Positions 9,444-18,633 are shown, counted from the first letter of the stretch. The stretch: DNA of 64,000 bases from Chryseobacterium sp. R2A-55 (GCF_021401085.1 NZ_JACBFP010000001.1:186001-250000), one strand, 5' to 3'. The notes: generated from the sequence alone by a model not told the origin. Made by a program: numbers and translations.

Positions 9444-10136
9444 ATGATTATTTTATTATTGATTCTAAGCGTTTTAGCCGGAGTTTTTCTGGGAAAATTC
9501 TTTGCAAATAAAAAGGAATTTGCAAAAAACCTGCTCATCTTGAGTGCGGGATTTCTCATCACCATCTGCTTAAATGAAGTCTTCCCCAAAGTTTACAATT
9601 CTGAAAGCCATCATGTCGGGATTTGGGTTATTGCAGGCGTTTTGCTTCAAATGTTGTTGGAAAATCTGACCAAAGGTTTTGAGCACGGCCACTTTCACCA
9701 CCACAGTGAGGGAAAAGGAATTCTTCCTTTGGCACTGATGATCGGAATGTTCATCCACGCATTTCTGGAGGGAATTCCGCTTGCGAATGAACAGCATAGT
9801 TTGAGTCCGTATCTAACCGGAATCCTTTTTCACAACCTTCCGATTTCGTTTATTCTGGGTGCTTTCCTTATTGATCGGGGAAAATTTCCTCCCGCATCCT
9901 GGCTGATTATTTCAGTTTTTGCACTGGCTTCGCCTTTAGGATTACTTTTAGGCAAATATTTTAATCCGGAATGGGAAGTCTATTTCCTGGCGCTCGTGGG
10001 AGGTATTTTTCTGCATATTTCATCGGTGATTATTTTCGAGGGAAGCAAAAACCACAATGTGGACTGGAAAAAAATCGGATTGGTCATCTTGGGAATCCTG
10101 ATGGCGATGATTGCTCATATTTTTCACCAGCATTAG
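9444..10136 (+). CDS. ZIP family divalent metal transporter
   Basis: A 230-residue inner-membrane protein with about seven or eight hydrophobic helices. The metal-transport helices are recognisable: HAFLEGIP at 105-112 and FHNLPISF at 129-136, the HNxP motif of ZIP helix 4. Between helices is a histidine-rich loop, HGHFHHH, at 81-87, a usual metal-collecting segment. ZIP proteins import zinc, iron or manganese into the cytoplasm; the actual metal is not readable. It follows a methyltransferase by 22 bp and faces the end of the RND efflux operon, which comes from the opposite direction. Confidence 0.9.
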   Translation: MIILLLILSVLAGVFLGKFFANKKEFAKNLLILSAGFLITICLNEVFPKVYNSESHHVGIWVIAGVLLQMLLENLTKGFEHGHFHHHSEGKGILPLALMIGMFIHAFLEGIPLANEQHSLSPYLTGILFHNLPISFILGAFLIDRGKFPPASWLIISVFALASPLGLLLGKYFNPEWEVYFLALVGGIFLHISSVIIFEGSKNHNVDWKKIGLVILGILMAMIAHIFHQH

Positions 10137-10189
10137 TACCTATTATTTTGATGAATCATGATGAAGCCACTGGAAAACCTACTGTTCAA

Positions 10190-10560
10190 GTTTGGTGACC
10201 AACGAACTCAGATGTTAATTGCCGAAAATTTCAACAGCAACGAAACTTCTGGCAACGCTTAAGCAATCAACGAAAAGTGGTTTTGATGCAACCAGTTTTG
10301 AAATTTCGGTTTCAAAATTTCCGTTTAGATCTACATTAAATCTTTTGCAATATGGCTTGTTGCAAATTCTCCAGGCGAAAGCAGATCCAGAATAACGGCA
10401 TCCGGATTCTGATTTATTCTTGCTGAAAATTCCTGTTCAGTAAGTTGGTTTTTGGCTCCGTCACATATGAAACAGAAGTTTCGACTTGAATTTATTGCGT
10501 TTTTTGGTATCCGGCAAAAGAAGATATTGCGGGTATAATCAGCAAAATTTTAAACTTAAT
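10190..10560 (-). pseudogene. Decayed rhodanese-like lipoprotein gene
   Basis: The reverse strand holds a rhodanese homologue broken into three reading frames. The first frame starts at an ATT where an ATG would be expected (10558-10560): a signal-like KFKILLIIPAISSFAG, then Tyr where a lipobox Cys would be expected, an internal TAA, and VETSVSYVTEPKTN. A second frame gives TEQEFSARINQNPDAVILDL then LSPGEFATSHIA, a clear rhodanese core. A third gives FNVDLNGNFETEISKL, then PLFVDCLSVARS, which holds the catalytic cysteine loop. A lost start, a lost lipid-attachment cysteine, at least one nonsense codon and two frameshifts make translation impossible. It follows the DUF2892 gene directly. DUF2892 and rhodanese are fused in proteins such as YgaP, so the pair was probably once a functional sulfurtransferase unit. 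Confidence 0.8.
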
Positions 10561-10575
10561 TAGGTATTCTTTTGA

Positions 10576-10782
10576 TTAACATTTGCAGCTGCCGTCATCA
10601 TCATTCCATCCGAATTTTGCCAGAATAATTCCCAAAAGACACCAATTGGTGAATGATGACTGGAATAAATTAAGGCCTACAAAACCAGTGAGATAAAACC
10701 AGTTCTGGTGCACGAAAATTCCTAAAAGCAAACTCGTCAGAACCATGGTTCCGGCCACCGCATGAATAATTCTTGTTTTCAT
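10576..10782 (-). CDS. DUF2892 (YgaP-like transmembrane) protein
   Basis: A 68-residue membrane protein with two helices: IIHAVAGTMVLTSLLLGIF and FVGLNLFQSSFTNWCLLGIILAKFG. This is the pattern of the DUF2892/YgaP transmembrane domain, where FxGxNxxQSxFTxxCP is conserved; here the final CP is CL. A C-terminal SCKC adds two cysteines. In many bacteria this domain is fused or adjacent to a rhodanese, and here a broken rhodanese gene follows 16 bp downstream, so this gene may have lost its partner. It appears intact. It is the fifth gene of the leftward RND operon. Confidence 0.8.
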   Translation of the reverse strand: MKTRIIHAVAGTMVLTSLLLGIFVHQNWFYLTGFVGLNLFQSSFTNWCLLGIILAKFGWNDDDGSCKC

Positions 10783-10848
10783 ATTTTTTTTTATAATGTT
10801 TAAAGGTTGATGATTGAAATTTTTAATCTTAATTAAAAATATTTGTTC

Positions 10849-11154
10849 TCAAATGGAATTTTCAATATCCAGACTTGAGAGATGGATGCGTGAAAAAAAC
10901 TCCCTTTTCTGGTTGAATTTTTCTACATAATGAAAGACTTTTTCCACATTTTCATCTGGAACAAATACGGTGAAAAGGAGCGAATCACTTTCCGTAACCT
11001 GAGCAGCAAACCAGTTTTCCAAAGAGATCAGTCCTCCTTCGGATTTGTAGCCTTTTACGGAAGTATAGGAAAAAGCGCAAACTCCTGCATGAACCAGTAT
11101 TTCTTTCACATTCTTCTCAAATTCTTCCACGGCGGTGATGAGTAATAGTTTCAT
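10849..11154 (-). CDS. Small PII-like protein of the efflux operon
   Basis: A 101-residue cytoplasmic protein with no signal peptide. The order of strands and helices (MKLLLITAVEEFEKNVKEIL, then FSYTSVKGYK, then LLFTVFVPDENVEKVFHYVEKFN) resembles the PII/CutA-like ferredoxin fold. Small PII-like genes of this size sit beside heavy-metal or drug RND pumps in several Bacteroidetes, which is the main support for the call. No nucleotide-binding motif is clear. It lies 79 bp after the RND pump gene and 66 bp before DUF2892 on the same strand. It may sense a ligand for the pump, but this is inference. Confidence 0.55.
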   Translation of the reverse strand: MKLLLITAVEEFEKNVKEILVHAGVCAFSYTSVKGYKSEGGLISLENWFAAQVTESDSLLFTVFVPDENVEKVFHYVEKFNQKREFFSRIHLSSLDIENSI

Positions 11155-11233
11155 ATTTTAGTAATTGATTTTTTTGATGGATAGAAACTTTACCGAAAAA
11201 CAATATTTCGGCAAAGTTTCAGTGAAAAATAAA

Positions 11234-14200
11234 CTAAGGAGTTTCATTATATGAAATTTCTTCTGAGAAATCATCGGCAAATTCGTCTGCTTGCTGCGCC
11301 TGGATTTTTTGCCATTTTTTCTTTTCGCTCATATAATAAATGAGTGGAACAACCAGCAAGGTCAACAAAGTGGAAACAATTGCCCCAAAAACCAAGGAGA
11401 TCGCCAAACCTTGGAAAATCGGGTCGAAAAGAATGATAACTGCTCCGATGACCACCGCACCTGTCGTCAGCAAAATCGGTGTGGTCCGAACTGCTCCTGC
11501 CTCTATAATGGCCTGTTTAATTGGAATTCCTTCATTAAGCCGAATTTCAATGAAATCGATTAGAAGCACCGAGTTCCTCACCATCACTCCCGCCAATGCA
11601 ATCATTCCGATAAATGAAGTTGCGGTGAAAAAAGCTCCCAAAAGCCAGTGTCCCAATACGATTCCTACCAGCGAAAGTGGAATTGCAACCATCATCACCA
11701 TCGGAGTTTTGAAGTTTTGGAACCACCCAACAATCAGCATGTAGATGACGATGATTACCACTGCGAAAGCTGCACCCAAATCGCGGAAAACCTCCAAAGT
11801 AATCTGCCATTCGCCGTCCCATTTCACTGTGTAATCGCTTTCATCGGTGGGCTGTTTCATATAAAGTTCATTCAACGAATAACCTGCAGGATGCTGAATT
11901 TTTTTCAGTTTTTCATCCATTCCCAGAATTGCGTAAGCCGGACTTTCCAAACCTCCTGCCATATCAGCGAGTACGTACACGACTCGTTTTTGGTCCTTTC
12001 TGTAAATACTTTTTTCCAGTTCTTCACGTTTCACATTCACCACATCACTGATTGGCATCATAATTCCCTGCTGTCCTTTTACTTTCAGTGCGGTGATATC
12101 CTGAATGCTGGCTTTTTCGGAATTATCCAGTTTCATTACCATATTCACTGGCTGGTTACTTTTTTCGTCGTATAAAGTTGAAATCGGATATTCGCCCATC
12201 AAATAGGTTAGATTTCCCACGAGTTGTTGCGGCGCGATTCCGTTCAGCATGGATTTTTCTTTGTCTGGAATAATTTTGAATTCTGTTTGTGGACTTTCCA
12301 CCATCCAATCTACATCTACCACATCATTTGTTTTCTTTAGGATGTTCTGTACCTCATCAGCAATTCTGACCTGTTCGTCATAATTTGGACCATAAACTTC
12401 GGCCACAATTGTTGAGAGCACAGGCGGTCCGGGTGGAACTTCCACAATTTTAATGTTTGCACCGTATTTTTTGGCAATCTTCTGAATTTCAGGACGAATG
12501 GTTTTCGCCACATCATGACTCTGTTTCTTGCGGTCTTCTTTATGCAAAAGATTGACCTGGATATCTGCAGTGTTGCTGGCTCCACGCATATCGTAATGAC
12601 GAACCAATCCGTTGAAGGTGATCGGCGATGCGGAACCTACGTAATTTTGGTAGTTGACCACTTCGGGAACGGTTCGCAAATATTGTGCTACATCCTTGGT
12701 TACGGCGTTTGTTTTCTCTAAGGTGGTTCCTTCCGGCATATCGATGACTACTTGGATTTCATTTTTATTATCAAACGGAAGCATTTTTACAGCGACCCAT
12801 TTCGTGAAAAACGCCAAGAGGGAAATCATCAGTAAAACCCCCGTAATTCCCAGCATGATCCACCTTTTTTTTCCGCTGTCCAAGAAGGGCTGTTCGATTT
12901 TTTTGTACCATTTATAGATGAATCCGGTTTCAATTCCCTGCTCTTCTTTATGTTCCTGATCATCTTTTACCTTCAACAAATGATAGCCTAGATAAGGAGT
13001 CACAGTCAAAGCGACAAACAGGGAAAGCAACATAGCGATGGAAGCTCCAATCGGCATTGGCGACATATACGGTCCCATCATTCCGGAAACGAAAGCCATG
13101 GGTAAAATTGCGGCAATCACGGTGAAAGTTGCTAAAATCGTGGGATTACCAACTTCGTTGATGGCATAAATCGCGGCCTGCTTAAACGGCAGTTTCTTCA
13201 TGTGGAAATGCCGGTGCATATTTTCTGCGATGATGATGCTGTCATCCACCACGATTCCCACCACGAAAACCAACGCGAAAAGCGTAATCCTGTTCAGTGT
13301 GTAACCGAGCATATAATAACTGAAAAGCGTCAATGCAAAAGTTAAAGGAACAGAGAAAAACACGACCAATCCGCCTCTCCATCCCATAGCAAGCATCACC
13401 AAAATGGTCACCGCAATAATTGCAATCGCAAGGTGCAGCAGAAGTTCGGAAACTTTGTGTGATGCGGTTTCTCCGTAATTCCTGGTTACTTCTACATGGA
13501 CGTCATTGGGGATCAAAGTTTTCTCAAGACTTTTTACTTTATCTAAAATCTGATCTGAAATTTTCATCGCATCTGCGCCTTTCACTTTTGAAACTGAAAT
13601 GGTTACTGCGGGATATTCCGAAGGATTCTTAATTCCTTTTTCAATTCCCATTCCATAGCCAAAACTTACATAATTTGACGGAGAAGAGGCTCCATCCTGC
13701 ACCTCTGCGATCTGTTTCAAATAGACCGGCATATTCCCCGAAGTTCCTACCACGAGGTTTTCTACATCATCTTTGGACGTGAGAAATTGTCCGGTAGTCA
13801 ATAAGTATTCCCGATCGTTACTTACAAAACTGCCGCTTTGTGAACTGCCGTTATTGGCCTGAATCATCTGCATTACCGAAAGTGCATCTACGTTGCTTTC
13901 CGCCATTTTATCACGATCCAGAATGATTTTCAATTGACGCGGACTTCCTCCAATCACATTCGTCAAAGAGACATCCTTGATTTTCTTAATTTCGGAGGCG
14001 AGTTCTTCGGATATTTGCCGAAGCTGGAAATCGTTGTATTTTTCGCTCCAAAGCGTCAAACCGAGCATCGGGACATCGTCGATTGAACGTGTTTTCACGA
14101 TGGGTTCATCAACGCCTTTTGGAAACATCAGCTTGTTCTTCATCAACTCGTCATAAAGTTTCACATAAGAGCGTTCAGTGTCTTCACCTACGTAAAACTG

Positions 14201-14494
14201 CACAATCAGCATCGCTTTACCATTCATCGCCATGGCGTGAACATGTTCTACTCCTTTAATATTAGAAATAATTTTTTCCAGAGGTTTCACCACCCGATTC
14301 TCCACTTCTTTGGGCGATGCTCCGGGATAACCGACCAATACATCGGCCATCGGAACAATAATCTGTGGTTCCTCTTCTCTTGGTATCAGTGTGGAACTAT
14401 AAACGCCTATAATCATCAATGCCATCATCAGCAAAATAGTGAGTTTTGAATTGATGAAAAACTCCGCGATACGGCCTGCAAATCCTTTTTCCAT
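11234..14494 (-). CDS. RND efflux pump, inner-membrane permease subunit
   Basis: The 1086-residue protein has the full AcrB/MdtB-type layout: helix 1 (SKLTILLMMALMIIGVY), a first periplasmic porter loop with DVLVGYPGASPKEVE near 52-66, helices 2-6, a second large loop, and helices 8-12. The proton-relay acidic pair lies in FVVGIVVDDSIIIAENMHRH (helix 4, about residues 410-430). These pumps use the proton gradient to move toxic compounds from periplasm to outside. The sequence is of the hydrophobe/amphiphile or mixed type; no methionine array typical of CusA is evident, so the substrate is open. It is preceded by its adaptor gene and followed by the PII-like gene, all in one direction. An IEIRLNEGIPIKQAI loop precedes the last helices, and the protein has a Glu/Asp-rich C-terminal tail. 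Confidence 0.92.
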   Translation of the reverse strand: MEKGFAGRIAEFFINSKLTILLMMALMIIGVYSSTLIPREEEPQIIVPMADVLVGYPGASPKEVENRVVKPLEKIISNIKGVEHVHAMAMNGKAMLIVQFYVGEDTERSYVKLYDELMKNKLMFPKGVDEPIVKTRSIDDVPMLGLTLWSEKYNDFQLRQISEELASEIKKIKDVSLTNVIGGSPRQLKIILDRDKMAESNVDALSVMQMIQANNGSSQSGSFVSNDREYLLTTGQFLTSKDDVENLVVGTSGNMPVYLKQIAEVQDGASSPSNYVSFGYGMGIEKGIKNPSEYPAVTISVSKVKGADAMKISDQILDKVKSLEKTLIPNDVHVEVTRNYGETASHKVSELLLHLAIAIIAVTILVMLAMGWRGGLVVFFSVPLTFALTLFSYYMLGYTLNRITLFALVFVVGIVVDDSIIIAENMHRHFHMKKLPFKQAAIYAINEVGNPTILATFTVIAAILPMAFVSGMMGPYMSPMPIGASIAMLLSLFVALTVTPYLGYHLLKVKDDQEHKEEQGIETGFIYKWYKKIEQPFLDSGKKRWIMLGITGVLLMISLLAFFTKWVAVKMLPFDNKNEIQVVIDMPEGTTLEKTNAVTKDVAQYLRTVPEVVNYQNYVGSASPITFNGLVRHYDMRGASNTADIQVNLLHKEDRKKQSHDVAKTIRPEIQKIAKKYGANIKIVEVPPGPPVLSTIVAEVYGPNYDEQVRIADEVQNILKKTNDVVDVDWMVESPQTEFKIIPDKEKSMLNGIAPQQLVGNLTYLMGEYPISTLYDEKSNQPVNMVMKLDNSEKASIQDITALKVKGQQGIMMPISDVVNVKREELEKSIYRKDQKRVVYVLADMAGGLESPAYAILGMDEKLKKIQHPAGYSLNELYMKQPTDESDYTVKWDGEWQITLEVFRDLGAAFAVVIIVIYMLIVGWFQNFKTPMVMMVAIPLSLVGIVLGHWLLGAFFTATSFIGMIALAGVMVRNSVLLIDFIEIRLNEGIPIKQAIIEAGAVRTTPILLTTGAVVIGAVIILFDPIFQGLAISLVFGAIVSTLLTLLVVPLIYYMSEKKKWQKIQAQQADEFADDFSEEISYNETP

Positions 14495-14602
14495 AATATA
14501 TCTGTCCCTTATTCCTTAATGGTGTGTTGGAACATTTTTAGATTAAATGTTAATTTTAAGATATTCAATTTCCTTCCCTTTTCGGGAGGTTAATTGGGGC
14601 TT

Positions 14603-15688
14603 TTATTTTACTCGAACTTTCGCCCCGTTAAACAATTTTCCGTTTGCGGAAACGATGTAAGGTTCTCTGGAATTCAATCCGGAAAGAATTTCCACATGAT
14701 CTCCCAAGATTTTTCCGATTCTCACCCAACGCAATGTTGCTGTATTGGCAGAGCTCACCGTATAAATCCCGGTTAGCTGACCATTTTCCACCGTCGCCGA
14801 TTTAGGAACAGTAACCGATTCCTGAAAATCCTGATTCGCACTTCCGTTTCTCTTGAAAGGGAAAACCACATTCACGAACATTCCCGCAAGATATTCATGA
14901 TTTTGAGGTACATTGATTTTCACTAAATATTGTGCACCGGTTTTGATGGATGACAGGCTTACTTCATCCACCGTGCCGACTACTTCTTTGTTCGTTGATT
15001 TCATCAGCACTTTAACAGGCATACCGTTTTTGATTAAGGTAATATCCTGTTCAGAAACCAGCACCTGCGCCTGCAAATTCCCTGAACTTTCAATCGTCAA
15101 GATCGGCATTCCCGGATTGGCTAAATCTCCCTGGCTTGCATATTTTGCGGTAATCACCCCGGAAATTGGCGCTGTAATATTCGTATAGCGATATTGGGAA
15201 TTCACTTCGTTTTTCATCATTTTCGCACCGTCCAGATTGGCTTTCGCCATTTCATAGCGGGCGCTCATGTCGTCCAGCTCTTTTTGGGAAGCACTTTGAT
15301 TATTGTACAAATTCTGGAAACGCTTGAAATCCTTTTGAGCCAGATTAAAATTCGCCTGAGCTTGTGCAATCTGTGCGTCGGTTTGTCCACCTTTTGCCTG
15401 AATATCCGTATTATTAATCCTCACCAAAAGTTGTCCCGCACTTACAAAATCACCTACATCGGCTTTCAATCCGGTGATATATCCCATCATTCTGGTGGAA
15501 ACATTCACCGAATTCCTGGCAACCAGTTTCCCGCTTGCACCGGCATTAGCCAACGCATCGGTGGTGGCAGAATTGCTGAGCTGCACTTCGATCGGTTTGG
15601 AGCTGTCCTTAATTTCGCTTTTGTCTGAAGAGCAACTTGCGAGGATTGCAACTGCTGAAAGAAATAATCCTGTCTTTATAATTTTCAT
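14603..15688 (-). CDS. RND efflux periplasmic adaptor (membrane fusion protein), lipoprotein
   Basis: A 361-residue protein with a type II signal peptide ending in ILASC (lipid Cys19). The order of domains is the standard one: a barrel-sandwich start with VNVSTRMMGYITGLKADVGDFVSAGQLLVRI (about 60-90), an alpha-helical hairpin rich in Q, A and N (TDAQIAQAQANFNLAQKDF and following), then TNITAPISGVITAKYASQGDLANPG, where the lipoyl half closes. A beta-barrel and membrane-proximal domain follow. It joins the RND pump to TolC across the periplasm. It lies between them in the operon, with gaps of 78 and 108 bp. Confidence 0.92.
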   Translation of the reverse strand: MKIIKTGLFLSAVAILASCSSDKSEIKDSSKPIEVQLSNSATTDALANAGASGKLVARNSVNVSTRMMGYITGLKADVGDFVSAGQLLVRINNTDIQAKGGQTDAQIAQAQANFNLAQKDFKRFQNLYNNQSASQKELDDMSARYEMAKANLDGAKMMKNEVNSQYRYTNITAPISGVITAKYASQGDLANPGMPILTIESSGNLQAQVLVSEQDITLIKNGMPVKVLMKSTNKEVVGTVDEVSLSSIKTGAQYLVKINVPQNHEYLAGMFVNVVFPFKRNGSANQDFQESVTVPKSATVENGQLTGIYTVSSANTATLRWVRIGKILGDHVEILSGLNSREPYIVSANGKLFNGAKVRVK

Positions 15689-15766
15689 AACTGATATTTT
15701 TGAAATGGTTTACGATTTTTTACTCTATATTTAAATTGTTTGAAAATTCAGCTGATCTGAGCTGCA

Positions 15767-17080
15767 TCACTCGTTCAAAAATTTGTAATATTCCAGCGCC
15801 ATATTATATTCAAAGATGGCTTGCTGGTGTTCCAGTTCTTTTTTAGACATCTGTGATTCTGCGTTGAGAAGATCTGATGATTTTTCCAACCCCTGTTCGT
15901 ATCGGTTTTTATAGATCCGATAGGCTTCTGCCGTTTGTTCCCATGCCAGTTTTGTAAGATTCACCTTGTTATCAGCATCTAAGACTTGCCGATAAGATTT
16001 TTTGAGTTCCAAACTGCTTTGCTTTTGATACTGTTCGATTTCGGTTTGGGATTTTAGCAGATCGGCTTTATATTTTTCGATTTCGCTCTTGGATTTTAGC
16101 CCGTCAAAGAGATTCCATGCCACCTGAACACCGACCAAATAACCATTTGCATGAAATTCATAAGGCCGCTTGTCAAACATTTCAAAACTTCCGAAAGCAT
16201 TTACTTTTGGCAAAAACTTCGCTTGCGAAGATTTAATCAAAAAATCGTAGGCTTGCAGGGATTTTTCGTAGGCCTGTAAATCTTTTCGGTCTGTCTTTAA
16301 TTTTGGATCCCGGCTTAAAAAACTTTCCTGATATTCTAATTTTTCATCGGGTTGAAAGACTTTGTTTTCCGAATTTTCATTCAACAAAAAATAAAGATAG
16401 TCTGAAGCGTTTCGAACGTTTGACTTGGCAAACTGAATTTGATTGTCAATTTCGGAGACGCGCACATTCATATCCAAAACATCTGATTTCTGAATCATTC
16501 CGTTTTTGAAATAATTGTCGATGACTTTTTTGTTGGCGAGTACGGTATTTCTTGCATGCTCCAAAACCGCTACAGCGCTGTAAGCCATTTGCAGCTGCAT
16601 ATAGGCTTTATTCAATTCAAATTGCAGATAATCTTTGGCGCGACTCTGCTTCAGTTTCAAAACCTCCACCTTCACTTCGCCTGCTTTCTTTTGGTAGGCG
16701 GCATCTTTGTTAAAAATGGGTTGTTGCACTTCCAATTTGGTAGCGAAATTGAAAATGTTTTTCGGGTTGTTTAAATTGGATGGATTGAAGTCTTCCATTT
16801 CCACTCGAGCCTGATTCAGTTTGGAACCAAACGCCATCAAAGGACTGTTCGTAGAAATCCCCGTGTAAGATGCGGTCACGTTTGGCAAATACATTGCTCT
16901 GCTCATCAACAAATCGGCATTGGCAGCGTTCACTTCTGCTTCCGCAAGTTTGAGCTGCAGATTTTGGTTGAAGATCTTTTGTTCCAAATCCTTTTTAGAA
17001 ATCTTGACGATTTCCTGTGCTCGGGAGGTAAAAAAGGAAAGAATTGCAAATCCAGTAAAAAGGTATTTCCTCATTTTCAT
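15767..17080 (-). CDS. TolC-family outer-membrane efflux channel
   Basis: From the ATG at 17080 the protein has 437 residues with a signal peptide (KYLFTGFAILSFFTSRAQ) and two copies of the OEP repeat. The long helices are rich in A, N, Q and L, for example LKLAEAEVNAANADLLMSRAMYLPNVTASYTG and later KADLLKSQTEIEQYQKQSSLELKKSYRQV. It forms the trimeric outer-membrane tunnel for the RND pump encoded downstream. An upstream extension to 17155 is open but rejected: it would place 25 unlikely residues, including CFFLCNQG, before the signal peptide, and it overlaps the promoter. A second ATG at 17074 is equally possible. It is the first gene of the efflux operon. Confidence 0.92.
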   Translation of the reverse strand: MKMRKYLFTGFAILSFFTSRAQEIVKISKKDLEQKIFNQNLQLKLAEAEVNAANADLLMSRAMYLPNVTASYTGISTNSPLMAFGSKLNQARVEMEDFNPSNLNNPKNIFNFATKLEVQQPIFNKDAAYQKKAGEVKVEVLKLKQSRAKDYLQFELNKAYMQLQMAYSAVAVLEHARNTVLANKKVIDNYFKNGMIQKSDVLDMNVRVSEIDNQIQFAKSNVRNASDYLYFLLNENSENKVFQPDEKLEYQESFLSRDPKLKTDRKDLQAYEKSLQAYDFLIKSSQAKFLPKVNAFGSFEMFDKRPYEFHANGYLVGVQVAWNLFDGLKSKSEIEKYKADLLKSQTEIEQYQKQSSLELKKSYRQVLDADNKVNLTKLAWEQTAEAYRIYKNRYEQGLEKSSDLLNAESQMSKKELEHQQAIFEYNMALEYYKFLNE

Positions 17081-17092
17081 TTTATTTTGCTG

Positions 17093-17136
17093 CAAAAGTA
17101 CCGGGAACTTACCTAGCAGTACGTAACCTTGGTTAC
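17093..17136 (-). promoter_or_regulatory. Promoter and palindromic operator of the RND efflux operon
   Basis: On the reverse strand a TACTTTTG box (17093-17100) matches the -7 consensus TAnnTTTG and ends 12 bases before the first TolC ATG. No TTTG is present at the -33 spacing. In its place is a perfect inverted repeat, GTAACC-2-GGTTAC (17123-17136), centred about 42 bp upstream of the expected transcription start. That position suits either an activator replacing the missing -33 contact or a repressor covering it. No regulator gene is adjacent. Confidence 0.6.
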
Positions 17137-17514
17137 ATAAGAAAAAACACGACAAAAATTGATGTGTTAGAGTTAAGAAAAAAGAAAGTTTTAAAAATGA
17201 TTCTGAATTTTAATCAGACATCAGAAAAGGCAAATTCTGACATCCTGGGAATTAAATCAAACGCCGAAAAAAAGTAATTGCGGAAAATATTGTTTTTAAA
17301 TGTTGAAAAACCATGGGAGAGATGACGAAATTATTCTGCATAAGGTACATGCCTTCTCTTTAAAAAATCAGCATACTTTTTCTTGAATTATTGCACTTAA
17401 ATTTAATAATCAATATAGGGTATATTAGGAAATTTTTAATGCAATTCATAAAAAATCCCGTATTCATCAACTACTAACCTCCATCATAAAATGTTAAAAA
17501 AAAACTCATAAACC
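17137..17514. other. Intergenic region between efflux operon and secreted-protein gene
   Basis: About 380 bp of very AT-rich DNA between two divergent transcription units. I see no credible gene on either strand; the longest candidate, starting near 17197, would encode only about 26 residues and has no recognisable feature. No repeat or strong hairpin was found here. Confidence 0.6.
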
Positions 17515-17546
17515 TTTGAAAATAAACTGATAAAGGTGTAACTTTA
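17515..17546 (+). promoter_or_regulatory. Predicted promoter of the secreted-protein gene
   Basis: TTTG at 17515-17518 is followed after 20 bp by TAACTTTA at 17539-17546, which differs from TAnnTTTG only in the last base. The predicted start leaves a leader of about 15 bases before the ATG at 17568. Confidence 0.6.
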
Positions 17547-17567
17547 CATAACATTTTAAATTCCTAA

Positions 17568-18479
17568 GTGATGAAAAAAATACTGTTTATCTGCTTTTGC
17601 CTTCCATGGATGGTGGGCATCGACGCACAAGTAGGAATAAATACTGCTGCGCCTGCAACAACCTTAGAGATTGTCGCCAAATCGCCTGCTACGCATGTTG
17701 AAGGAATTCTGATTCCGAAATTAACCGGGGATCAAATCTTCAACATGCCGATATCTGCCGCCACGAATGAAGGAAATTTAGTGTATGCCACTTCCCCTGC
17801 CTCTGTGAGTAACCAAACCGGGGTGGGAGTGAACCTGACGGCTAAAGGCTATTACTATTGGGACGGCGCGGTTTGGGTAAGTATCGCGAATAACACCACC
17901 ATTATCAACAATATTCTGGCACTGGTCAAACCAATGAACTTTGTGTACGGTGATAATAATGATTTTCCGCAGGGAGGCAATTTTTTTAATTCTCCACACA
18001 GCCCGGATCTTAAACTTTTGAATCCGCTTTACGGTAATTCAGGTGGCACTCCGGATCTTATTATTGAAAGTAATCCCCTCGGTGTGCAGATGTGGGATAA
18101 TGCAACCTCCACCATCAAATTTCCCCAACAGTTGAAGGGATATGCCGTCACCATCAACGTTTCCCTGAAATACCAACAGGTGAGTTCCAATTCACTTTCA
18201 ACCCGTTTGGTCGCTTACACAGGAGATGCTGTGACAGACAGTGTTACTGGATTCTATATTTCCGGAGGAACAAAACTCAAAGATCTATTTTTCAAACTCA
18301 ATGCTACCAGTGGATTTAGCTATGTGCGGGATGAATTGGTGATGTCACCGCTGATTGTAACCCAGGAAATTGTGGATCACGGCATTAAATTATTTGTAGG
18401 TGGTACTGGCAACACCCACATAGAATATTATGAACCAGTAATATCTGTTAATTACGGAGTAGTGAATACCACATTGTAG
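17568..18479 (+). CDS. Secreted protein of unknown function (flavobacterial)
   Basis: A 303-residue protein with a signal peptide (KKILFICFCLPWMVGIDA) followed directly by QVGINTAAPATTLEIVAK and then VEGILIPKLTGDQI. This opening (QVGINT...P..TL.I and GxxxPKLT) recurs in exported flavobacterial proteins and resembles the heads of fibre-like proteins. A YYYWDGAVWVSI stretch near 100-111 also recurs in them. The remaining 190 residues are beta-rich, with no domain I recognise, and there is no C-terminal type IX sorting domain. It is monocistronic: its own promoter lies upstream and a strong bidirectional terminator follows. Function is unknown. Confidence 0.75.
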   Translation: MMKKILFICFCLPWMVGIDAQVGINTAAPATTLEIVAKSPATHVEGILIPKLTGDQIFNMPISAATNEGNLVYATSPASVSNQTGVGVNLTAKGYYYWDGAVWVSIANNTTIINNILALVKPMNFVYGDNNDFPQGGNFFNSPHSPDLKLLNPLYGNSGGTPDLIIESNPLGVQMWDNATSTIKFPQQLKGYAVTINVSLKYQQVSSNSLSTRLVAYTGDAVTDSVTGFYISGGTKLKDLFFKLNATSGFSYVRDELVMSPLIVTQEIVDHGIKLFVGGTGNTHIEYYEPVISVNYGVVNTTL

Positions 18480-18575
18480 TGGACCTAAAATAGGAAAAAG
18501 ACTTTCTTAAAAACACCAGCATGATGAATTGATGGATTAGTAAATTTTGGTTCCTTCGGGTGCCACTTTAAAACA

Positions 18576-18611
18576 AAAAATGCAGTAAAATATCTGTTTT
18601 ACTGCATTTTC
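18576..18611. terminator. Bidirectional terminator
   Basis: A perfect 14-bp stem (AAAATGCAGTAAAA pairing with TTTTACTGCATTTT) with a 6-base loop. It ends both the rightward secreted-protein gene and the leftward tRNA-Asp pair. Confidence 0.85.
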
Positions 18612-18633
18612 TATTACTTTGTTGTAATAATTG

